Shown: one piece after another, positions 25,478-33,619 of the stretch | Numbering within the stretch: position 1 is the first letter of the stretch | Layout of the letters: every line of letters starts with the position of its first letter | Translations under genes and position numbers: made by a program | Origin: Curtobacterium sp. MCSS17_007 | GTDB taxonomy: Bacteria > Actinomycetota > Actinomycetes > Actinomycetales > Microbacteriaceae | Assembly: GCF_003234175.2 (NCBI RefSeq) | Contig: NZ_CP126257.1 | Location: 124,001 to 188,000, forward strand | Direction of reading: 5' to 3' | Length of the DNA: 64,000 nucleotides | Notes under the pieces: model-generated | The model's input: only the letters and a program-made list of their open reading frames with translations | Told to the model about the DNA's origin: nothing | The model's database searches: none

Positions 25478-25493
25478 GCTTCGAATTTGAAGC
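25478..25493. promoter_or_regulatory. MarR-type operator, copy 2
   Basis: GCTTCGAATTTGAAGC, a near-perfect palindrome. Between the two copies, CATTAT (25471-25476) and TATGGT (25463-25468) are candidate -10 boxes for the plus-strand gene, so a bound repressor would block transcription. Confidence 0.65.
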
Positions 25494-25513
25494 AAACGAC
25501 GAAGGGGGAGACC

Positions 25514-26470
25514 ATGAACGAGAACACGATGCAGGCAGTCCGGTTCCACGAGGTCGGCGGGCCGGAGGTCCTGCGGATCGAGGACGTCGAGCGCCCCGAG
25601 CCGGCCGCGGGCGAAGTCCTGGTGCAGGTCGCCGCCTCCGCCTACAACGCCGCGGACAACGGCATGCGCGGTGGCTTCCTGCCGATCCCGGTCCAGCTCC
25701 CGCACGTGCCCGGTTACGACGTCTTCGGCACGGTCGCCGCGCTGGGCGAGGGCGTCGAAGGCCTACGCGTCGGCGACGCAGTGATCGGGTTCCTGCCGAT
25801 GGAGCGCGACGGCGGCGCCGCCGAGTACGTGGTCACACCCGCGGAGGCACTCGTCACCGCTCCGACGACCGTCCCGCTCGTCGACGCGGCGGCCCTGCCG
25901 TCCGTGGCACTGACAGCGTGGCAGGCACTGTTCGACGAGGGTCACCTCGAGGCGGGCCAGCGCGTGCTGATCAACGGCGCCGGGGGCGTGGTCGGGAAGT
26001 ACGCTGTCCAGCTCGCCGTCCGCGCCGGCGTCCAGGTGGTCGCCACCGCGAGCCCGCGGAGCGCCGACGCGGTGCGCGCCGCGGGCGCCCAGCAGGTCGT
26101 CGACCACACCACGACCGACGTCCTGGCGGCGCTCAACGAGCCGGTCGACGTGCTGCTCAACCTCGCGCCGGTCGAGCCGGAGCGCTTCCGGGAGCTCGTC
26201 GCCGCCGTGCGTGACGGCGGCACCGTGGTCAGCACCACGGCGTTCATGGCGACGCCGGACGACGCGTCCCGGAGCGTCCGCGCCGCGACGGTCTTCGTCC
26301 TGCCGAACCGTGAGCGACTGGCGGAGCTCGTCGCCCTCGTCGACGCCGGCGAGCTGACCGTCGAGGTCACCCGGCGCGTCCCGCTGGCGGAGCTCCCGGC
26401 ACTGCACGCCGAGGGCGCGGCCGGTCGGATCGCCGGGAAGGTCGTCGTCGCCGTCCGAGATGAGGCCTGA
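25514..26470 (+). CDS. NADPH-dependent quinone oxidoreductase / zinc-independent alcohol dehydrogenase family
   Basis: A 318-residue medium-chain dehydrogenase/reductase. It has the GroES-like N-terminal domain (HVPGYDVFGTVAALGEGV) and an NADPH-binding Rossmann fold with the quinone-reductase signature NGAGGVVGKYAVQLA. It lacks the catalytic-zinc Cys/His set, so it resembles QOR-type enzymes that reduce quinones or enones. AGGGGGAG lies four bases before ATG 25514. It is divergent from a marR gene across two operators, the standard design for a redox-stress responsive MarR/QOR pair. Confidence 0.85.
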   Translation: MNENTMQAVRFHEVGGPEVLRIEDVERPEPAAGEVLVQVAASAYNAADNGMRGGFLPIPVQLPHVPGYDVFGTVAALGEGVEGLRVGDAVIGFLPMERDGGAAEYVVTPAEALVTAPTTVPLVDAAALPSVALTAWQALFDEGHLEAGQRVLINGAGGVVGKYAVQLAVRAGVQVVATASPRSADAVRAAGAQQVVDHTTTDVLAALNEPVDVLLNLAPVEPERFRELVAAVRDGGTVVSTTAFMATPDDASRSVRAATVFVLPNRERLAELVALVDAGELTVEVTRRVPLAELPALHAEGAAGRIAGKVVVAVRDEA

Positions 26471-26533
26471 CGAGGCCAGACGAGGCCCGACGACGCCTGA
26501 CGAGGCCCGACGACGCCTGACGAGGCCCGACGG
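26462..26533. repeat. 20-base tandem repeat
   Basis: CGAGGCCCGACGACGCCTGA occurs at 26481-26500 and 26501-26520, with related 10-base half units before and after. It begins in the stop codon region of the oxidoreductase gene. A slippage-prone array without obvious coding role. Confidence 0.7.
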
Positions 26534-26549
26534 CGGCCGCCGGTCGGGC
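26525..26549. terminator. hairpin between convergent genes
   Basis: GCCCGAC (26525-26531) pairs with GTCGGGC (26543-26549) around GGCGGCCGCCG, which extends the stem. It ends both the tandem repeat and the oxidoreductase transcript. Confidence 0.55.
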
Positions 26550-26584
26550 GCTGCACGCCGCAGCCAGCAGCGCCTGACGGCTGG

Positions 26585-28090
26585 TCAGCCGATGAACGAC
26601 GCCGCGTCGACCGCCCGCTCGCCGGTGACGTACGGGGTGAGGTCGACCGATCGGTCATCGACACGGAAGACGTACCGGCCGACCTGCTCGACCACCGCGC
26701 TCCCGCCGAGCCAGTCGGCTGCCTCGGCCCGCTCCTCTGGTCGGAGCCAGTCGACGGGGTCGGACGTCGACCGGAACCCGAGCACCGCCGCGGTGTCCTG
26801 CAGCGCTCGACGCTCGTCCGCCCCGAGCAGGTTCCGTTCGCTCCGGAAGTAGACCGAGTCGGGGTCCACCTCGTACAGCCGCCGCATCCACACCCGGTTG
26901 ACCGAGGAGACCAGCGCGTTGCGGGCGCCCTCGCCGGACGGGTCGCCCACCCGCTCGGCGTTGTCCCAGAACGGCGCGACGTCCGGGCCGACGCGGGCGC
27001 CGTCGAACACACCGACCGAGGGGATCAACGGGACGCCGCACCCGAGCAGGTAGACGTCGTCGCCGACGGTGGCCCGGACGTGCTCGATTGCCCGCCGGTA
27101 GACCTGCTCGCGGGGCAGGTCGACGTGTCGGTGTCCGCCGACGGCGCCGGCGTACATGAAGTCGAGCTTCAGGTAGCTGTAGCCGTCCGCGGTGATCCGG
27201 TCGAACACCCCGCGGAGGTGGTCGAGCACCTCCGGGTTCGTCGTGTCGAGCGAGTGGTAGTGGGACCCCCAGTTGTGCCCGGTGACGAGCGGACGGCCGT
27301 CGTCGCCGGCGACCAGCAGGTCGGGGCGCTCCGTGGCGATCGTCGAACCGGGCAGCGCGATCAGCGGCGCGAGCCAGATCCCCGGGCGGAAACCGTGCCG
27401 CGCGATGGTCCGCGCCGTGGCGGCCATGCCGCTCGGGAAGTCCGGTCCCGCCGTCCAGTCGCCGACGACCGGCTCCCACCCGTCGTCCATCTGGAACACG
27501 TCGACCGGGTACCCCTCGAGGTCGGCCGCCGCACGGGCGATCCGCTCTTCGGTGATGTCCTCGTAGTAGGAGTACCAGCTGCTCCACACCGTGCCGGCAC
27601 GGGCGGTCCGGCGACCGAGCCGCTCGGCGACCTGGTCGGTGTAGGCGGCGAAGACGTCCTGCTCGGCGCCGTACGTGACGAACCACTCCGCGTCGTCGTG
27701 CTCGCTCCTGGCCCACAGGACGTTGCCGTCCGCACCGACCCGCGGGGTGCCGAGCCCGAGCGCCCCGACCAGCAGCGTGCCGCCGTCCGGGCCGGTCACC
27801 GCGCCCACCGCGCTGCCCGAGTGCGCGTGCGGGGTCTCGTTCGCAGCGTCATCGGCGGTCAGCAGGCGTTCGGGGCGGTCCTTGATCCCGATCGTGTCGC
27901 CGTCGAGCCGCGTCCACCCGCTCGGGCTCCACGAGTTCCAGCCGTGCCGGTAGAACTCGGCAGTGGGACCGAACGGGTGCAGCAGCGCGACGGGTCCCGC
28001 CGGGACGACCCACCCGTCCGTGGTCCTGCGGGGAGGACCGGCGACGTTCGCGGGGACCCGGAGGCCGTCGAACTCGAAGGTGGTCTGCAC
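26585..28090 (-). CDS. GH36 alpha-galactosidase or alpha-N-acetylgalactosaminidase
   Basis: A retaining glycosidase of family GH36, about 501 residues, with no signal peptide, so it acts on imported oligosaccharides. The catalytic nucleophile is the Asp of YLKLDFMYAG (about residue 310). The acid/base is the Asp of ARVGPDVAPFW (about residue 370). WSSWYSYYEDI and FQMDDGWEP are family hallmarks. GH36 cleaves alpha-galactosides and, in some members, alpha-GalNAc; the neighbours agaS and agaZ make an amino sugar plausible. GTG 28090 is chosen because GAGGAG lies 6 bases upstream, whereas the ATG at 28096 abuts it. It is last in the aga operon. Confidence 0.85.
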   Translation of the reverse strand: MQTTFEFDGLRVPANVAGPPRRTTDGWVVPAGPVALLHPFGPTAEFYRHGWNSWSPSGWTRLDGDTIGIKDRPERLLTADDAANETPHAHSGSAVGAVTGPDGGTLLVGALGLGTPRVGADGNVLWARSEHDDAEWFVTYGAEQDVFAAYTDQVAERLGRRTARAGTVWSSWYSYYEDITEERIARAAADLEGYPVDVFQMDDGWEPVVGDWTAGPDFPSGMAATARTIARHGFRPGIWLAPLIALPGSTIATERPDLLVAGDDGRPLVTGHNWGSHYHSLDTTNPEVLDHLRGVFDRITADGYSYLKLDFMYAGAVGGHRHVDLPREQVYRRAIEHVRATVGDDVYLLGCGVPLIPSVGVFDGARVGPDVAPFWDNAERVGDPSGEGARNALVSSVNRVWMRRLYEVDPDSVYFRSERNLLGADERRALQDTAAVLGFRSTSDPVDWLRPEERAEAADWLGGSAVVEQVGRYVFRVDDRSVDLTPYVTGERAVDAASFIG

Positions 28091-28103
28091 GGTCATCTCC
28101 TCG

Positions 28104-29054
28104 TCAGCGGGGCTGTGGTCCGCGGTCGGCCGTCGCGCGCGGACGTGCTGCCGCAGGGTCCTCGACCGCGTCGGTGAGCGCCTCGCCGCGCTTCTCGTCG
28201 CTGTAGACCATGAGCGTCGAGCCGCCCAGCGCGAGCACGATCGCGATCACACCGGCCACCGACGGCAGGGTCTGGTAGACGACCAGCGACACGATGACCG
28301 TCAGCACGGGTGCGAGGGCGTTCGTCACCGGGCTGACCACGGACGCCTTGCCCCGGCTCAGCGCCATCACCAGGAACAGCGCACCGACGGCGTTGAGGAG
28401 CTGCGTGCCGCCGGCGAGGGCGCTCGCCTGCCACGGGGCGTCGAGTGGCAGACCGCCCGTCATCAGGATCGCGACGGGTACCAGCAGGAGTCCGCTGATC
28501 GTCATCCAGGTGAAGGTGGTCGCGTCGTTGACCCCCACCGTGGCCGCCTTGCGCATGAAGAAGGCCTGGACGCCCCACGCGATGCAGACGCCGATCGCGA
28601 TGACGAGCCACGGCCCGTGGCCGCCGCCCGATCCGCCGGTGACGCTGAAGAGCACCAGCGCGACGAGCACGGCCGCGAGGCCGAGCACCGCGAGCCGGGA
28701 GATCCGCTCGCGCAGCAGGCCGACGGCCATGAGCACCGTCACCGCGGGGGAGACCGAGACGATGGGGAACACCAGGTAGGCGGGACCGAGCGTGAGCGCC
28801 TGGAAGAGCAGGAGCTGACCACCGGCACCGGTGAGGCCGACGAGCAGCCCGTACCGCGCGGCCACCCCGCGGCGGTCGAACCGCTGGCCGCGGAGCACGA
28901 ACACGGTCGGGACGACCATGGTGAGCGCCCAGATCACGTAGACCATCTCGTCCGGGTAGTCGTAGAGCGTGGTCGGCGCTCCCGAGAACGCACCCCAGAC
29001 GCCCCAGAACAGGACCAGGAGGCCGGCGTAGAGGATCCAGCTGTTCCGCTTCAC
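28104..29054 (-). CDS. EamA/DMT-family transporter
   Basis: A 316-residue integral membrane protein with ten hydrophobic segments in two EamA repeats, followed by an Ala/Arg tail. DMT-family members export or import amino acids, nucleotides or sugars. Within this operon it could move a galactose-type sugar or its acetylated form, or export a toxic intermediate. This is inferred from position only. GTG 29054 overlaps the kinase stop by 4 bases (GTGA), and the GH36 gene starts 13 bases after this stop. Confidence 0.8.
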   Translation of the reverse strand: MKRNSWILYAGLLVLFWGVWGAFSGAPTTLYDYPDEMVYVIWALTMVVPTVFVLRGQRFDRRGVAARYGLLVGLTGAGGQLLLFQALTLGPAYLVFPIVSVSPAVTVLMAVGLLRERISRLAVLGLAAVLVALVLFSVTGGSGGGHGPWLVIAIGVCIAWGVQAFFMRKAATVGVNDATTFTWMTISGLLLVPVAILMTGGLPLDAPWQASALAGGTQLLNAVGALFLVMALSRGKASVVSPVTNALAPVLTVIVSLVVYQTLPSVAGVIAIVLALGGSTLMVYSDEKRGEALTDAVEDPAAARPRATADRGPQPR

Positions 29055-30034
29055 GACAGGACCCCGGTCACCTCGGGCTCGCCCGCGGCTGCGAACCGCT
29101 CGGGGATCGGTGCTCCGGCCCGGCGCATCGCGACCAGGACGCTGCCGACGGTCGGGTCGTGGCGGGGTCCGACGAGCTCGAGGTGCGGGTCCTCGGCGTG
29201 CAGGGCGGCGGCGAACCCCCGGCGGAGCCGCGGCGCCCGGAAGAGCCCGCCTGAGTACGACACCGGGACGGTCTCGTCGGCGGGGAAGTCGAGCGCACGG
29301 ACGGTCGTCACGACCAGGGTCGTGAGTTCGGCCGCGGCACGGTGCAGCACGTCGGCAGCGGCCGCGTCGCCGGCCTCGGCGGCCGCCACGACCACCTTCG
29401 CCAGGTCGGCGATCGTGCCGCGGTCCGCACCCCACTCCTCCATGACGACACCGATCAGGTCGAGGTCCTCGGTCACCCCGACGCGCTCGCGCACGAGGGC
29501 GTGCAGCGGCCCCCGGGGGAGCCGACCGTCCGCCATCCGCGAGAAGGCGGCGAGCCCCTGCACGGCGACCCAGTACGCGGAGCCCTCGTCGCCGAACACC
29601 TCGCTCCAGCCGCCGACGCGGTGGACGCTGCCGCCGCGCTCGCCGTAGGCCATCGAGCCGGTGCCGGCGATGACGTTCACGCCGTCCCGACCGGCCAGGG
29701 ACCCGGCCCAGCCGCCGATCATGTCGTTGCCGCAGGAGTACCGGTCGTGTCCGAGCACCGCGGCGGGGACGGCGTCGAGCACGGGGGTGTCGCGGCTGGA
29801 CTCCCCGTGTCCGGGGATGCCGAAGTGCGCGTACGTGATGTCCGCCGGGGTGATGCCGGCCGCCGCGGTCACCGCCTCGACACCCGCCCGGACGACGTCG
29901 CCGACGAGTCCGGTGCCGGCGTCGAACCAGTAGCAGGACGGCTGGCGCGACTCGGCGAGCGTGGTTCCCTCGCCGTCGGTGAGCAGGAACGCCGTCTTGG
30001 TGCCGCCGCCGTCCATGCCGAGGAAGACGGTCAT
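29051..30034 (-). CDS. BadF/BadG/NagK-type sugar kinase (probable amino-sugar kinase)
   Basis: A 327-residue ATPase of the ASKHA fold, in the family that includes N-acetylglucosamine kinase. Phosphate 1 is GMDGGGTKTAF. The catalytic region contains HFGIPGHGE and CGNDMIGGWAGS. Phosphate 2 is VIAGTGSMAYGERGG, followed by GGWSEVFGDEGSAYWV, and the adenosine motif is SYSGGLFR. It would phosphorylate GalNAc, GlcNAc or a deacetylated sugar at C6. It shares 4-base overlaps with both neighbours (ATGA and GTGA), so its stoichiometry is linked to agaS and the transporter. Confidence 0.85.
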   Translation of the reverse strand: MTVFLGMDGGGTKTAFLLTDGEGTTLAESRQPSCYWFDAGTGLVGDVVRAGVEAVTAAAGITPADITYAHFGIPGHGESSRDTPVLDAVPAAVLGHDRYSCGNDMIGGWAGSLAGRDGVNVIAGTGSMAYGERGGSVHRVGGWSEVFGDEGSAYWVAVQGLAAFSRMADGRLPRGPLHALVRERVGVTEDLDLIGVVMEEWGADRGTIADLAKVVVAAAEAGDAAAADVLHRAAAELTTLVVTTVRALDFPADETVPVSYSGGLFRAPRLRRGFAAALHAEDPHLELVGPRHDPTVGSVLVAMRRAGAPIPERFAAAGEPEVTGVLS

Positions 30035-31164
30035 GGCCGCGCGACTCCCTCGCGGTGGTCGTGGATGGTCACGCCCTGGACGACGCGGTTGACCGTGCCG
30101 CCCGGGAACGGGTTGTCCGGCGTGCAGCCGTGCGCGACCGACGTGGCGAGGGCCAGGAGCTGCGCGAAGCCGACGAGGGCGACACTGCGCAGCGCGTCGT
30201 CGAGGCCAGCCAGGTCGTCGAGCGGGAAGGAGCGGTCGTCGTCCGCGTCGCCGCCGACCGAGACGACCCGAACGGCTCCGTCCGCACGCAGCTCGCGGAG
30301 GATGTCCGCGTCGTACCGCGCCGTGTACGGGTCCGCCGAGCCGTAGACGACCACCAGGGTGTGCGCATCCGCCACGGCCTTCGGGCCGTGCCGGAACCCG
30401 AGCGGGGTGTCGAAGAACGAGACGACCCCGCCGGCGGTGAGCTCGAGCAGCTTCAGTGCCGACTCGCGTGCCAGGCCCTGCAGCGCACCGCTGCCCAGGT
30501 AGACGACGCGTTCGGTGCCCTCCGCGAGCGAGGCGATCCGTGCCTCCAGACCGGCGATCGTCCGCGCCGCCGCGACCAGTGCGTCGGTGCCGGCCACGAG
30601 CTCCGGCCGGAAGGCCAGGAGCGCGGCCAGCAGCATCGTCGAGAAGCTGGACGTCATCGCGAAGCCGGTGTCGTTCGTCTCCGGCGGCATCTCGAGGACG
30701 AACGACCGGTCTCCGGCCCGGTGCTCGCGGGCGAGGGCGCCCGAGGGGTCGCACGTGACGACCAGGTGGTGGGTTCCGGGCGCGACGTCGTCGACGACGC
30801 GGGTCGCGGCGACGCTCTCCGGGCTGTTGCCCGAGCGGGCGAAGGAGACCAGGAGCACCCGGCCCGGGTCGCCGAGCGACCCGTGCGGGTCGGCGACGAC
30901 GTCGGTCGTGGCGATCGACTCGACGCGGCGGCCGAGGTGGCGGCGCAGGTCGACGCTCGCGATGTCCCCGACGAAGGCCGAGGTGCCGGCCCCGGTGAGC
31001 ACGATGCGCAGCTCCGGGTCGGCGAGCAGCGGCTGCAGGAAGGCGTCGAGCTCGGCACGGCGGTCGTCGAGCGACGCGACGAGGCGCTGCCAGCTGTCGG
31101 GCTGCTGCAGGATCTCGCGGTGGGTCGCGGTGTCGTCGGCGCGGACGGGGGCGGAGGTGGTCAC
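30031..31164 (-). CDS. agaS: SIS-domain aldose/ketose isomerase, AgaS family
   Basis: A 377-residue protein with two SIS (sugar isomerase) domains. The first has LTGAGTSAFVGDIA and FARSGNSPESVA phosphosugar loops; the second has YLGSGALQGLARESALK and FRHGPKAV. AgaS converts galactosamine 6-phosphate to tagatose 6-phosphate and ammonia (deaminase/isomerase). GTG 31164 has AAGGAG five bases upstream and overlaps the agaZ stop (GTGA). The whole run from agaZ to the GH36 gene is one tightly packed operon. Confidence 0.85.
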   Translation of the reverse strand: MTTSAPVRADDTATHREILQQPDSWQRLVASLDDRRAELDAFLQPLLADPELRIVLTGAGTSAFVGDIASVDLRRHLGRRVESIATTDVVADPHGSLGDPGRVLLVSFARSGNSPESVAATRVVDDVAPGTHHLVVTCDPSGALAREHRAGDRSFVLEMPPETNDTGFAMTSSFSTMLLAALLAFRPELVAGTDALVAAARTIAGLEARIASLAEGTERVVYLGSGALQGLARESALKLLELTAGGVVSFFDTPLGFRHGPKAVADAHTLVVVYGSADPYTARYDADILRELRADGAVRVVSVGGDADDDRSFPLDDLAGLDDALRSVALVGFAQLLALATSVAHGCTPDNPFPGGTVNRVVQGVTIHDHREGVARP

Positions 31165-32492
31165 AGGGACTCCTTGCTGGTGGTGGTGGCGACCGCGTCG
31201 GCGACGCGCTCGCGTGGGGCGACGGCGGCGGCGTACGGGCGCAGGACGTCGCGGACCCGGTCGAGCACGATGTCCTCGGCGCGGTTCGGCAGCAGGCCCT
31301 CGCGGACCCGCTCGTACTGCAGGGGCAGGTACTGGCTCAGCAGCGGGAGCGGGATGCCGACCTCGTCGAGGCTGCGCAGGAGCGCCTCGGTCGCGGCGGT
31401 GATCTCCCGGTCCGGCCAGTAGTAGCGCATGCGGTCGCTGTAGCTGTAGGTGCGGGCGATCCGCTGCTCGTGCTCGTCGCCCTCGTAGTAGCGCTCCCAC
31501 CGGCCCGGCTCCGCGAGCATCCGGCGCTCGACGACGCCGCGCAGGTCGGTCGCGGTGCCGTCGGGCACGAGCTCCGACTCGAGGGCGTCGAGGGCGAACA
31601 GCGCCTCGCGGAGCCCGAAGGTCAGGCCGGGGCCGACCTTGAGCACCGCCCAGTGGTCGTCGACCAGGGCACGGAGCGCCTCGGGCGTCTGGTAGTCGGT
31701 CGAGTGCGCCTCGTACACGAGACCCGGCGTCGCCTCGATGACCTCCTGCAGGGCGGCCGTGGCCTCGGGGACGTAGTCGATGACCTGCAGGTGGTCGAAC
31801 TCCACCGCGGGCTGCACGACGAGGGCGACGACGCGCGGCCACACGTCGGCGAGTCCGGCCCGCTCGAACGCGGCGCGGTGCACGTCGAGCGTCCCGACGG
31901 CCGCGGTCGCCGGGGTCGGTTCGAGGTCGTGGAGCGTCTCCTTCGCCCCGCCGGGGGTCGGGACCTCGGTGCCGACCACGTAGACGATGCCGTCCCGGTC
32001 GATCCCGGCGTCCCCGGCGGCGGACTCCGCGGCGGCGAGCAGCACCGCGGCCCGCTCGGCGACGACGTCGTCGGTCAGCGGAGCGGTCTCGCCCTGCAGC
32101 GGCATGCTGCAGTCGAGGTGGATCTTCGTGTAGCCGGCGGTGACGTAGGCGCGGACGAGGTCGACGGCGAGCGGCATGGCGTCGGCGGCCGGGCGGTCCT
32201 GCCACGTGTTCGGGCCGAGGTGGTCCCCGCCGAGGACGAGCCGGTCTGCCGGGAAGCCCTCGGCCCGGGCGAGGTCGAGCACCGCCGCACGGAAGTCCGC
32301 GGGGGTCATGCCGGTGTAGCCGCCGAACTGGTCGACCTGGTTCGAGGTCGCCTCGACGAGCAGGGGAGCGTCGTCCTCGAGCGCCTGGCGCATCGAGGCC
32401 CGCAGCACGTAGGGGTTCGCCGAGCAGACCGAGTAGATGCCCTCACCGGATCCGGCACGGTGACGAGCGACGAGCGCAGTGATGGGGTTCAC
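31161..32492 (-). CDS. agaZ: AgaZ/GatZ/KbaZ family protein
   Basis: A 443-residue protein of the GatZ/KbaZ family, historically called the non-catalytic subunit of tagatose-1,6-bisphosphate aldolase. It begins ITALVARHRAGSGEGIYSVC and holds LVEATSNQVDQFGGYTGM, GGDHLGPNTWQ and KIHLDCSM, all typical. The catalytic partner AgaY/KbaY is not found in the window. Some lone members of this family are tagatose 6-phosphate 4-epimerases, which would feed fructose 6-phosphate directly. GTG 32492 has AGGAG 6 bases upstream. It is the first gene of the operon, divergent from agaR. Confidence 0.9.
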   Translation of the reverse strand: MNPITALVARHRAGSGEGIYSVCSANPYVLRASMRQALEDDAPLLVEATSNQVDQFGGYTGMTPADFRAAVLDLARAEGFPADRLVLGGDHLGPNTWQDRPAADAMPLAVDLVRAYVTAGYTKIHLDCSMPLQGETAPLTDDVVAERAAVLLAAAESAAGDAGIDRDGIVYVVGTEVPTPGGAKETLHDLEPTPATAAVGTLDVHRAAFERAGLADVWPRVVALVVQPAVEFDHLQVIDYVPEATAALQEVIEATPGLVYEAHSTDYQTPEALRALVDDHWAVLKVGPGLTFGLREALFALDALESELVPDGTATDLRGVVERRMLAEPGRWERYYEGDEHEQRIARTYSYSDRMRYYWPDREITAATEALLRSLDEVGIPLPLLSQYLPLQYERVREGLLPNRAEDIVLDRVRDVLRPYAAAVAPRERVADAVATTTSKESL

Positions 32493-32600
32493 GTGGTTCT
32501 CCTGGTGCGTGCGCCGCGGTCGGCGGCGCTGCCGACGCGGCACCGTCCGGCGCCGCGTCCGGTCTCAGTGTCGGCAACGACCGATCAGTTCCGCTGCCGT

Positions 32601-32632
32601 AACGATCACTCCGGTCATTCGCAGTGATCGTT
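32601..32632. promoter_or_regulatory. inverted-repeat operator between agaZ and agaR
   Basis: AACGATCACT (32601-32610) and AGTGATCGTT (32623-32632) are perfect 10-base arms separated by 12 bases. The right arm lies in the spacer of the agaR promoter (CATGAT at 32639-32644, 6 bases before the agaR ATG). A variant, AACGACCGATCAG, occurs at 32577-32589. This is the best candidate for a DeoR/AgaR binding site controlling both directions. The rest of the 158-base gap shows no gene. Confidence 0.7.
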
Positions 32633-32650
32633 CTGGCGCATGATGGCTCC

Positions 32651-33439
32651 ATGGACAACGACACCCCGGACGTCGGCCGGAAGCGGCGGGACCGGATGCG
32701 GGACATCCTCGAGCGGGTGCGCGAGCAGGGGTCGACGAGCACGGACGACCTGATCCGTGCCTGCGGTGTCTCCGCGGCGACGGTGCGCCGCGACCTCAGC
32801 GAGCTCGAGGCACGCGGGCTCGTCCTGCGCAGCTACGGCCGGGTCGAGGCCGTCGGTGCGCTCCCGGAGCTGCCCGTCGTGATGCGCGCCTCCGAGGCCG
32901 ATGCCGCCAAGCGCGCGGTCGGTCGGCTCGCGGCGCGGCTCCTGCCCCCGGGACGGCAGGCCGTCGCGGTCAGCGGGGGGACCACCACGAAGGAGGTCGT
33001 GCGGGCGCTCGGCGACCGGAACGGACTCACCGTCATCACGAACGCGGTGACCATCGCGCTCGAGGTCTCGCGCAGCCCCCGGGTGAAGACGATCCTGACC
33101 GGCGGGACCCTCCGCGCCACCTCGCTCGAGGCGGTCGGTCCCCTGGCCGAGGCGGCGTTCTCCGCCTTCAAGGTGACGACGGCGTTCCTCGGCACGGACG
33201 GCATCAGCGCTGCGGGTGGCGTCACCACGCACGACGACACCGAGGCGCGCACGAACGGCGTGATGGTGACGCACGCCGACCGGGTGGTCGTGGTGTGCGA
33301 CGGGTCGAAGGTCGGACGGCAGACGATGGCGCGGATGGCCGACATCGGCGACGTGTCCGTCCTGGTGACCGACGAGCACGCCCCGCGGGAGGCGCTCGAG
33401 CAGATCGCCGCAGCGGGGGTCGAGGTCCTCATCGCCTGA
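32651..33439 (+). CDS. agaR: DeoR-family regulator (AgaR-like)
   Basis: A 262-residue repressor with an N-terminal winged helix (CGVSAATVRRDLSELEARGLV) and a C-terminal DeoR sensor domain that binds phosphosugars (VSGGTTTKEVV, VTNAV-like VITNAV, LTGGTLR and FLGTDGISAAGG). ATG 32651 is chosen because CATGAT ends 6 bases before it, a leaderless start. Divergent from agaZ with a palindromic operator between, so it most likely represses the aga operon until a sugar phosphate binds. Confidence 0.85.
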   Translation: MDNDTPDVGRKRRDRMRDILERVREQGSTSTDDLIRACGVSAATVRRDLSELEARGLVLRSYGRVEAVGALPELPVVMRASEADAAKRAVGRLAARLLPPGRQAVAVSGGTTTKEVVRALGDRNGLTVITNAVTIALEVSRSPRVKTILTGGTLRATSLEAVGPLAEAAFSAFKVTTAFLGTDGISAAGGVTTHDDTEARTNGVMVTHADRVVVVCDGSKVGRQTMARMADIGDVSVLVTDEHAPREALEQIAAAGVEVLIA

Positions 33440-33502
33440 GCGCTGTGCGCCTGAACGCTCACTCTCGATGCGCGTTTCCGGGGGCCTCGTGGTGCTCGTG
33501 CG

Positions 33503-33537
33503 GGGCTCCCCCTACGGTGAACCCGTCCGGGGAGCCC
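33503..33537 (+). terminator. hairpin between agaR and the GH4 gene
   Basis: GGGCTCCCC pairs with GGGGAGCCC around a 17-base loop containing TACGGT, a possible -10 box for the GH4 operon. It may be an agaR terminator or an operator hairpin. Confidence 0.4.
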
Positions 33538-33619
33538 AGTCGGCCGCGGTGGACAGCCGCCCGACACCACGGCGCCAGAGATCAGCTCGAGGCGGGGCAC
33601 CCGGAGATCAGGACGAGCC

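Noticed and set aside
26462..26533. Tandem repeats considered as a CRISPR or coding region
   Set aside because: The units are back to back with no spacers, and contain a stop codon in each frame used by the gene before.
31161..32492. AgaZ called the aldolase itself
   Set aside because: This family has no class II aldolase zinc histidine set. The catalytic subunit is a separate protein that is absent here.
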